Shown here: positions 1 through 5,140 of the stretch, one piece after another | Layout: each line of letters starts with the position of its first letter | How positions within the stretch are numbered: the first letter of the stretch is position 1 | Assembly: GCA_963661945.1 (NCBI GenBank) | Contig: CAVLDP010000036.1 | Location: 1-9,386 of the forward strand | Direction: 5' to 3' | Length of the DNA: 9,386 bases | Source of the DNA: CAVLDP01 sp963661945 | Lineage (GTDB): Bacteria > Bacillota > Clostridia > Lachnospirales > Lachnospiraceae | Notes under the pieces: generated by a model | Told to the model about the DNA's origin: nothing | Database searches by the model: none | Seen by the model: the letters and a program-made list of their open reading frames with translations, nothing else | Made by a program: the position numbers and the translations under genes

Positions 1-54
1 ACCCTGGACACCCTGATTAAGAGTCAGGTGCTCTGCCAGCTGAGCTAATCGCGC
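1..54 (-). tRNA. tRNA-Lys (anticodon CTT), 3' part cut by window edge
   Basis: Read on the minus strand from position 54, the sequence folds as a tRNA 5' portion: a 7-nt acceptor strand GCGCGAT, TA at positions 8-9, a D-arm GCTC...GAGC with an AGCTGGCA loop, and an anticodon arm CCTGA/TCAGG closing the 7-nt loop CTCTTAA. The anticodon is CTT (positions 21-19), which decodes AAG lysine. A GTGTC variable loop and the start of the T-arm (CAGGGT) follow before the window ends. The rest of the T-arm and the 3' acceptor strand lie outside, so whether CCA is encoded cannot be seen. A clear promoter lies just upstream. Confidence 0.93.
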
Positions 55-63
55 TTATATTTT

Positions 64-80
64 GTTGAGCTTTCCTCAAC
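64..80 (-). other. Hairpin in the pre-tRNA 5' leader
   Basis: GTTGAG and CTCAAC form a perfect 6-bp stem with a 5-nt loop, about 10 nt upstream of the mature tRNA 5' end and just after the predicted transcription start. It has no T-run and so is not a terminator. It would sit in the leader removed by RNase P. Any role in leader folding or processing is inference. Confidence 0.45.
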
Positions 81-89
81 GCAAGGATT

Positions 90-118
90 ATTATATGTTA
101 CCCCTATAAGAATTGCAA
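90..118 (-). promoter_or_regulatory. Promoter of tRNA-Lys
   Basis: On the minus strand, a -35 element TTGCAA (113-118) is followed by exactly 17 nt and a perfect -10 TATAAT (90-95). Transcription would start near position 83, giving a leader of about 30 nt before the tRNA. The layout is that of a strong vegetative sigma-factor promoter, as expected for a tRNA gene. Confidence 0.75.
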
Positions 119-149
119 GCACTTTTTTTATTTTTTTGAAATTTCTTTC

Positions 150-186
150 AAAAGAAAAAATTTCCCGGCCGAATTCGACCGGGAAA
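150..186 (-). terminator. Rho-independent terminator after the repeat-rich membrane protein gene
   Basis: TTTCCCGG (161-168) pairs with CCGGGAAA (179-186), giving an 8-bp stem with a 10-nt loop. On the minus strand it is followed by TTTTTTCTTTT. It lies about 15 nt past the stop codon of the upstream gene and separates that gene from the tRNA transcription unit. Confidence 0.85.
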
Positions 187-200
187 CCCTTAATAAAGTC

Positions 201-1895
201 CTATTTTATGCTGGCAAATAGAGCTTCGATCTCTTCCGGTGACATAGCCCTATTTGGATCTGACGTATCCATTCCTGCAAGTGCAGCTTCCAAACCGCTC
301 GGCTCCTCCGCTGGTGCTGGGTCAGATTCTGGCTCAGGCTCAGGTGCTGGCTCTTCTGCCGGCTCTGGTTCTGGCGCTGGTGCTGGCTCTTCTGCCGGCT
401 CTGGCTCTGGTTCTGGCGCTGGCTCCGGTTCCGCTGCTGGCGCGGCATTGGCCACAGCCGAGAACATAGCCTGAATCTCTTCTGCAGACAACTGCTTGTT
501 CGGATCTGAGGTATCGAAGGCCGCTAGTGGATCCTCCGCTGGTTCTGGTTCTGGCTCAGGCTCTGGCTCAGGTTCAGGTTCTGGCTCTGGCTCTGGCTCA
601 GGTTCAGGTTCTGCAACCGACTCCTCTACTGGCGCTAACTCTTCCTCCAGTGCCACATTCACTTCTTCTTCAATAGAATCCAACAAACCATCGACATCAA
701 TGTCTTCTATAGGAATCTCATTTGGATCGATTTCCTCATCAAAGCTATCAACTGATAGGCTAAGACCGTCATCCTCCAATTCATCGAGTGATTCCTCTTC
801 CTCCTGCTCGACCAGGGATTCTGCAAACTGGTCCATGTCTGGAATCTCTTCAACCACCTCTGATGGCTTCTCTTCTTCCATCTCCGTTGCCAGATCCATA
901 AAGTCTGTCTCTGATGGTGCAACAGCTTCTGCTGTATAATCCGATAGCGGACTTCCCATACTCTGGTTTGATAGATCTGTCATCGGCTGAGCTCCCATAG
1001 ACGCATCCATCATCGGCTGATTCATCATTGCTTGATTCATCATAGGCTGACCCATCATTGGTTGTCCCATCATCGGCTGGCCCATCATTGGTTGCCCCAT
1101 CATTGGCTGCATCATTGGCTGCATCATTGGCTGCGCCATCATCTGCACTGGCTGTGGATTATTCCTCTGTTCCTGCTGGAAGCGCTCAATATTAGACATC
1201 TCACGTTCCATATCCTGAAGAGCTGTACCAAGCTTTCCAACCTTCTCTTCAAGCTCTAGGTTCTTCTTCATCAGCTCTGACTTGGTCGCATCCATAAGCT
1301 GCTGCTGCTGAGAGATCAATTCCTGATTATTGCTATCAAGCTTCTCTTCGAAGCTGAAGAGATGATTGATAAGCTCATCATTCGAATTCATAAGAGCATC
1401 CGTATTCTCCTTGTTACGACTAATCGTAACCTTGGCCACAGCCTTCTGTGCAGAGATAATCTCGTCTGCTGGAAGACTGGTCGATTCCTCAAGCATGCTC
1501 ATGCGATCATGCATTTCCTCAAAGGATCTGCGAATTACCAGATAAGATGCCTTCTGCGCCTTGTAGATTTCCTCGTACTTCTCTGCGTCAATCTCTCGAT
1601 TCACCTGGCCCATATCGACGATGCCGCTAATCATAAGATAGAGCATGCCGAGCATAGCTACGCCAATCACAATTATTGGCCAAATCATAGCTGTCATCTG
1701 CGTCATAACATACAGCTCTACTATTAGAAGAACCACAAGTGCAATAGCACTTCCTATGATCTTGATCTTGTCTAAGACGGCTCTCGCTTCCCTGCTGCCA
1801 GCTTGTCTCTTCTTCGTATTCTCGTTAATTTCCTGAACTTCACCATATTCATCCATTAGCGAATACCCCCTGTCTTGTCTAGGCTTCCTTGCCAT
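201..1895 (-). CDS. Uncharacterised membrane-anchored coiled-coil protein with MQP and Pro-Glu repeats and a duplicated FliM-like C-terminal motif
   Basis: A 564-residue protein of no family I recognise. In order: a charged N-terminus (1-45); two hydrophobic helices (about 46-64 and 70-92) joined by a very short loop; a heptad-like, Gln/Glu/Lys-rich coiled coil (about 100-245); a Met-Gln-Pro block (251-295); an acidic region (330-428); a Pro-Glu tract (429-452); motif copy 1 (458-484); a second Pro/Glu/Ala tract (489-531); and motif copy 2 (541-564) at the very C-terminus. Positive charges before helix 1 suggest both ends are cytoplasmic (inference). I chose ATG at 1895, preceded by AGGAAA, over an in-frame TTG at 1922 that would add nine residues and has no visible ribosome binding site. 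The gene is monocistronic with its own terminator. It could be a membrane scaffold or cell-envelope organiser, but the sequence does not prove a function. Confidence 0.85.
   Translation of the reverse strand: MARKPRQDRGYSLMDEYGEVQEINENTKKRQAGSREARAVLDKIKIIGSAIALVVLLIVELYVMTQMTAMIWPIIVIGVAMLGMLYLMISGIVDMGQVNREIDAEKYEEIYKAQKASYLVIRRSFEEMHDRMSMLEESTSLPADEIISAQKAVAKVTISRNKENTDALMNSNDELINHLFSFEEKLDSNNQELISQQQQLMDATKSELMKKNLELEEKVGKLGTALQDMEREMSNIERFQQEQRNNPQPVQMMAQPMMQPMMQPMMGQPMMGQPMMGQPMMGQPMMNQAMMNQPMMDASMGAQPMTDLSNQSMGSPLSDYTAEAVAPSETDFMDLATEMEEEKPSEVVEEIPDMDQFAESLVEQEEEESLDELEDDGLSLSVDSFDEEIDPNEIPIEDIDVDGLLDSIEEEVNVALEEELAPVEESVAEPEPEPEPEPEPEPEPEPEPEPEPAEDPLAAFDTSDPNKQLSAEEIQAMFSAVANAAPAAEPEPAPEPEPEPAEEPAPAPEPEPAEEPAPEPEPESDPAPAEEPSGLEAALAGMDTSDPNRAMSPEEIEALFASIK
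204..275 (-). repeat. C-terminal motif copy 2 (DTSDPNRAMSPEEIEALF)
   Basis: Residues 541-564 of the membrane protein. This copy matches copy 1 (444-524) in the pattern DTSDPN(K/R)xxSxEEIxA(L/M)F(A/S). The two copies also share nucleotide similarity over the DTSDP segment, which suggests an internal duplication. The SPEEIEALF part resembles the LSQ(E/D)EIDALL segment at the N-terminus of FliM and FliY. That resemblance is mine by eye and is not proof of homology. Confidence 0.7.
303..431 (-). repeat. Pro/Glu/Ala low-complexity tract 2
   Basis: Encodes residues 489-531, built from PEPEP and PAEEPAPEP units that join the two C-terminal motifs. At DNA level it is a degenerate hexamer array (GGCTCT, GGTTCT and GGCGCT variants on the plus strand). 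It probably forms an extended, unstructured spacer. Confidence 0.8.
444..524 (-). repeat. C-terminal motif copy 1 (DTSDPNKQLSAEEIQAMF)
   Basis: Residues 458-484 of the membrane protein. It is the first of two copies of the DTSDPN...EEI..(M/L)F motif and sits between the two Pro-Glu tracts. LSAEEIQAMF is predicted to be a short amphipathic helix (inference), as expected for a docking peptide displayed on a flexible tail. Confidence 0.7.
540..611 (-). repeat. Pro-Glu dipeptide tract 1 (hexanucleotide array)
   Basis: Twelve consecutive Glu-Pro dipeptides (residues 429-452), encoded by a near-perfect array of GGTTCT, GGCTCT and GGCTCA hexamers (plus-strand sequence). Each repeat is 6 nt, so slippage would change tract length by two residues without breaking the frame. 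Confidence 0.85.
1011..1142 (-). repeat. Met-Gln-Pro repeat block with 12- and 15-nt periods
   Basis: Residues 252-295 are made of MMxQP-type units. Reading the protein forward, short MMQP units (12-nt period, ATCATTGGCTGC on the plus strand) give way to five-residue MMGQP units (15-nt period, CCCATCATTGGTTG-like) and then degenerate MMNQ units. The near-identical DNA units point to recent tandem expansion. The block separates the coiled coil from the acidic tail. Confidence 0.85.
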
Positions 1896-1932
1896 ATGAT
1901 TGTTTTCCTGTCTTTCAACCAAATAGGTCTAC

Positions 1933-1960
1933 TTATTAACAATATATCATTTTCTGACAA
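1933..1960 (-). promoter_or_regulatory. Possible promoter of the repeat-rich membrane protein gene
   Basis: On the minus strand, TTGTCA (1955-1960) lies 16 nt from TAATAA (1933-1938), about 38 nt upstream of the ATG at 1895. The -10 match is weak. It is the best candidate I see in the gap between the terminator at 1991 and the gene start. Confidence 0.3.
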
Positions 1961-1990
1961 TTTAATCCATATTTTCTTATTGGAAATGAG

Positions 1991-2022
1991 AAAAAGCAGG
2001 GCTCGTTAGTTGAACCCTGCTT
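1991..2022 (-). terminator. Rho-independent terminator of the MATE-MFS operon
   Basis: AAGCAGGG (1994-2001) pairs with CCCTGCTT (2015-2022) as an 8-bp stem with a 13-nt loop. On the minus strand a run of T follows. It starts 8 nt beyond the MFS stop codon. Confidence 0.85.
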
Positions 2023-2030
2023 CATCAAAA

Positions 2031-3218
2031 CTATTCTGCTGTCGTACTCTTGCTCTTCGACAAGGCATATATTCCGAGGAATAGAACAATCGGCGATACG
2101 ATTCCCGCCAGAATGCCTCTCTGCATACTGCCTATTGCACTTGATACAAATCCAACAATCGTAGGCCCGCTAGAGCATCCCACATCTCCCGCTAGAGCCA
2201 GAAGCGCGAAGAGAAGCGTTCCACCTCTTCTCAGTGCTGCTGACGCCTTGCTGAAGGTACCTGGCCACATAATTCCTACAGAAAATCCACAGATTCCACA
2301 GCCGATAAGCGCTACCATTGGAATTGGAGCCAGCGAAATCACAAGATAAGAAATAATACAGAGTATGCAGCTTCCCTTCATACAGAGATCTAAATCCATT
2401 CGATCTCCGAATTTGCCATAGATCAGTCTCGAAAGTCCCATGAGAATCGAGAAGAACATTGGACCGACCAAATCGCCCATAGTCTTCGTAATTCCCAGAC
2501 CTTCCTCTGCAAATGTCGATGCCCACTGACTCACCGCCTGCTCCGAAGCACCAGAACAGACCATCATCACCATAAGTAGCCAGAAGACCTTCTCGCGGAA
2601 GAGTTCCTTCATGCTCATTCCCGCTTCATCCTCATCGGTGAGGCTATAGATTGGAACCCTGGTAAATAAAATCAGATTGCCAATCGGGATAATCGTCCAA
2701 AGCAGAGTCAGTACCTTCCAATGGGCAATCCCGACAAAAGTAAAGAAGATGGTCGATAGCAGAACCACCCCTGTACATCCCCAGCAATAAAAGGAATGCA
2801 GAAGGCTCATTGCAGCCTCCTTATTGTCTGTCGGGCAAGCTTCGACAATCGGACTAATAAGCACCTCGATCAATCCACCACCGATTGCATAGACGAAGAC
2901 CGCCATCAGAATTCCCACAAATGGCGTCGGCATAACCTCTGGAAGAATGGTAAGGAGCACAAGTCCAAGAGCCGCCGCGCCATGCGCAATGATAATAGAT
3001 GCACGATAGCCAATCCGGTCAACAAATCCAGCCGATAAGAGATCAACACAGAGCTGAATCGTGAAATTCACCGTGATAAGTAGCGTGATCTGCGACAGAG
3101 GAATATCGTAACTCTTCTGAAAGGTTACGAATAAAAGCGGAACGAAGCTATTCACAATCGCCTGCACCACATAACCTATAAAGCTTGCATAGATCGTCTT
3201 CTGATAATTCTTTTCCAT
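2031..3218 (-). CDS. MFS transporter (major facilitator superfamily, FHS/fucose-permease-like style)
   Basis: A 395-residue, highly hydrophobic protein with about 12 predicted membrane helices, the normal MFS size. Family marks include a motif-A-like GFVDRIGYRAS after helix 2 (64-74) and its second-half counterpart GKFGDRMD (268-275). A central hydrophilic loop lies near 190-210 (YSLTDEDEAGMSMKELF). The LLHSFYCWG segment in the first half (139-147) recalls the sugar/proton symporters of the FHS group, but the substrate cannot be told from sequence. The start lies 3 nt after the stop of the upstream MATE gene. Its purine-rich ribosome binding site (GAAGGGAAG) lies within the end of that gene, so the two are cotranscribed and probably translationally coupled. 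A terminator follows directly. Confidence 0.88.
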   Translation of the reverse strand: MEKNYQKTIYASFIGYVVQAIVNSFVPLLFVTFQKSYDIPLSQITLLITVNFTIQLCVDLLSAGFVDRIGYRASIIIAHGAAALGLVLLTILPEVMPTPFVGILMAVFVYAIGGGLIEVLISPIVEACPTDNKEAAMSLLHSFYCWGCTGVVLLSTIFFTFVGIAHWKVLTLLWTIIPIGNLILFTRVPIYSLTDEDEAGMSMKELFREKVFWLLMVMMVCSGASEQAVSQWASTFAEEGLGITKTMGDLVGPMFFSILMGLSRLIYGKFGDRMDLDLCMKGSCILCIISYLVISLAPIPMVALIGCGICGFSVGIMWPGTFSKASAALRRGGTLLFALLALAGDVGCSSGPTIVGFVSSAIGSMQRGILAGIVSPIVLFLGIYALSKSKSTTAE

Positions 3219-3221
3219 TTT

Positions 3222-4559
3222 CTATTTATTCTTCCCTTCATTCCTAAGATAGATCATAAATCCCACACACAGAATCAACTGTAGAATGGATGAGGCCGGT
3301 GTCGCAAGTCCGATTTGGAAGAGGCTTGCTCCGGGGCGTCGGCTCATGAGATATGAAATAGGAACTCTCGCTCCAAAGGCGCCGATGATTCCCTGTACCA
3401 TAACAAACTTCGTCCGACCGATGCCGTTGTAATATCCAATAAAGCAGAAGAAAACCGCTGTAAACAGACAATCGATCGCATAAGCCTTCAGATAATCGGC
3501 TGCAGCCAGGACAACCTCTCGATCGGATGAGAAGATTCCCGCCATGACATCTCCGTAGAAGAAGGTAAGAAGACACATCACAACGCCTATTCCAAAGGAG
3601 ATCATAACGCCTCCTCGCAGAGCCTTAATCGCGCGGTCCATCTTACCCGCACCGTAATTCTGGGCAACAAAAGCCGCCATAGACTGCATGAAAGCTACCG
3701 ATATCAGCATAATGAAGGCGCATACCTTCTCTGCGACACCAACTCCTGCCGACGCCACAAGTCCCATCGAATTCACGATTGCGAGAATTATTAGAAATGA
3801 AATATTTACCAGAAGATCCTGAAGAGCAATTGGAGCTCCATAGCGCACCATCTTCCCAAGATATGGCTTATAGACTGCGAAGCTCTCTCTTTCGATGGTA
3901 AATGGAAGTTCCTTTCTACTTATTATAAAGTAGGAAATAATCACACTAACCACCTGAGCGAATACTGTCGCAATAGCTGCACCCTTTGCCCCCATTCCAT
4001 AGATTCCGCAAAGCAATAAGTCGCCTGCAATATTGAAGACGCAAGCAATCGCAACCGTCGCAAGCGGGGTCTTCGAATCTCCCAGTCCTCGGAAGATACA
4101 GCCGATCAGGTTATAGGCGATTATCACTATCATTCCACCGCCACAAATACGAACATAAGACACCGTCTGCTCAAAAGCTTCCGTCGGCGCATTCATAATC
4201 TGACAAATCTCGGATGCAAATACCACAAGAATTATCGTCATAACTACGCCTATCACCGCAAACATAAGCATAGCATTTCCTACGGTCTTACCGCCCTTCT
4301 TCTTCTCGCCCGCTCCGATCTGCTGTCCAAGCAGGATCGTTGTTCCCATTGCAAAGCTCGAAACCAGGTTGGTAAGTGTTGACATAATCTGCGAACCTGT
4401 GGATACTGCAGATACATCAACAGAGCTTGCAAATTTTCCTACTACCAGCAAATCTACTGCACCATACATTGCCTGTAAGAATAGGGCAAAGAGCACGGGA
4501 AATGCAAATGTTAATAACGGCTTTATGATTTTTCCTTCTGTAAAAGTCGATTCTTTCAT
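3222..4559 (-). CDS. MATE-family efflux transporter
   Basis: A 445-residue membrane protein of typical MATE length with about 12 helices in two homologous halves. The half-repeat motifs are visible as GQQIGAGEKK (78-87) and VAQNYGAGKMDRA (298-310), and the matching turns as FRGLGDSKTP (156-165) and YNGIGRTKF (377-385). MATE proteins export cationic drugs or metabolites in exchange for Na+ or H+. The substrate here is unknown, and the style fits the broad clostridial NorM/MepA-like group. The ATG at 4559 is preceded by AGGAG with a 6-nt spacing, the best conventional ribosome binding site among the transporters here. It is the first gene of a two-gene operon with the MFS transporter. Sharing an operon suggests both act on related compounds, but no regulator gene is adjacent. 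Confidence 0.93.
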   Translation of the reverse strand: MKESTFTEGKIIKPLLTFAFPVLFALFLQAMYGAVDLLVVGKFASSVDVSAVSTGSQIMSTLTNLVSSFAMGTTILLGQQIGAGEKKKGGKTVGNAMLMFAVIGVVMTIILVVFASEICQIMNAPTEAFEQTVSYVRICGGGMIVIIAYNLIGCIFRGLGDSKTPLATVAIACVFNIAGDLLLCGIYGMGAKGAAIATVFAQVVSVIISYFIISRKELPFTIERESFAVYKPYLGKMVRYGAPIALQDLLVNISFLIILAIVNSMGLVASAGVGVAEKVCAFIMLISVAFMQSMAAFVAQNYGAGKMDRAIKALRGGVMISFGIGVVMCLLTFFYGDVMAGIFSSDREVVLAAADYLKAYAIDCLFTAVFFCFIGYYNGIGRTKFVMVQGIIGAFGARVPISYLMSRRPGASLFQIGLATPASSILQLILCVGFMIYLRNEGKNK

Positions 4560-4592
4560 AGGACTCTCCTAATTAAGCATTTTTCCTATTCT

Positions 4593-4621
4593 AAAATATC
4601 ACAGCTTCTTAATTGTAACAA
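4593..4621 (-). promoter_or_regulatory. Candidate promoter of the MATE-MFS operon
   Basis: On the minus strand, TTGTTA (4616-4621) is separated by 17 nt from TATTTT (4593-4598), about 33 nt upstream of the MATE start codon. Each hexamer matches four of six consensus bases. The -35 overlaps the edge of the plus-strand gene remnant. Confidence 0.45.
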
Positions 4622-4900
4622 GGTTCAACTACCGGAGGCTGCATCTCAATTTTCCAAGGAAACAGTGAATTTACCATTTCCTTTATTACAGAAATAAAGA
4701 AGCCCAATCAAACCTTAGCCGGTATGGTGGACTTCTTTCGTTCTTTCTCTGAGGATGTAATTATTGACAAGGAAAGTGCTACAGAATGGGCCATTTCCTT
4801 CGCCAATGACCTGATAGACCCTTACGTCTATCACATCGAGCAGAATATCTTTGGACTAGAGTATCACCGCTTCACCAGAGAATCCTATGCCAAACTCTAA
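4619..4900 (+). pseudogene. Orphan 3' gene remnant, unrecognised family
   Basis: The frame is open for 93 codons after an in-frame TAA at 4616-4618 and ends at TAA 4898-4900. It reads as real protein, with segments such as GCISIFQGNSEFTISFITEI, MVDFFRSFSEDVIIDKESAT and IFGLEYHRFTRESYAKL, and has balanced composition. There is no ATG until 4724, deep inside, and that ATG has no Shine-Dalgarno sequence. No plus-strand promoter is visible upstream because the divergent MATE gene begins there. It is the only plausible plus-strand gene between 55 and 9200. I read it as the C-terminal part of a gene whose 5' end was lost in a rearrangement. A 58-residue protein from ATG 4724 is the alternative. I do not recognise the family. 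Confidence 0.5.
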
Positions 4901-4930
4901 TTTGCTGTATTGCCATAATCTACTCTTATA

Positions 4931-5140
4931 TTAGTTAATACTTACAACCTCATAGCCAGCTTCTTCTACCGCAGCTCTTAGGGCCTCATCGGAAGTAGTG
5001 CTTCCAATTTCTACATGAGCCTTCTTCTCCTCCAGAATCACCTCAACTTTAGTGACACCTTCTACCTTCTCCAGCGCCTCTGTTACATGAGCTACACAGT
5101 GCATACATGCCATACCTTCGATATTAATTGTTCTCTCCAT
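4931..5140 (-). other. Possible internally initiated CopZ-like copper chaperone (69 aa) within copA
   Basis: In-frame ATG at 5140 (residue 769 of CopA) begins exactly at the second HMA domain, MERTINIEGMACMHC, and runs to the copA stop. The resulting 69-residue protein would be the size of a free CopZ chaperone, with a beta-alpha-beta-beta-alpha-beta pattern and CxxC metal ligands. It is preceded by a strong Shine-Dalgarno sequence. Either it is made separately as a soluble Cu(I) donor to CopA, or the signal is a relic of an ancestral separate copZ now fused to copA. The sequence alone cannot decide. Confidence 0.4.

Noticed and set aside
1..54. Integration (att) site at the tRNA gene
   Set aside because: Integrases usually target the tRNA 3' end, which is outside the window, and no integrase gene or flanking direct repeat is visible.
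136..939. Long plus-strand Gly/Ser/Ala-rich open frames (136-474 and 496-939)
   Set aside because: They are antisense shadows of the Pro-Glu hexamer arrays and acidic region of the minus-strand gene. The Gly-Ser repeats follow from reading the same hexamers backwards, and neither has a convincing ribosome binding site.
1011..1142. CRISPR-like or minisatellite array
   Set aside because: The repeat units are 12-15 nt with no unique spacers and are in frame with the coding sequence, so this is a protein repeat and not a CRISPR array.
1896..1922. Upstream TTG start adding nine residues to the membrane protein
   Set aside because: No Shine-Dalgarno precedes the TTG, whereas the ATG at 1895 has AGGAAA upstream.
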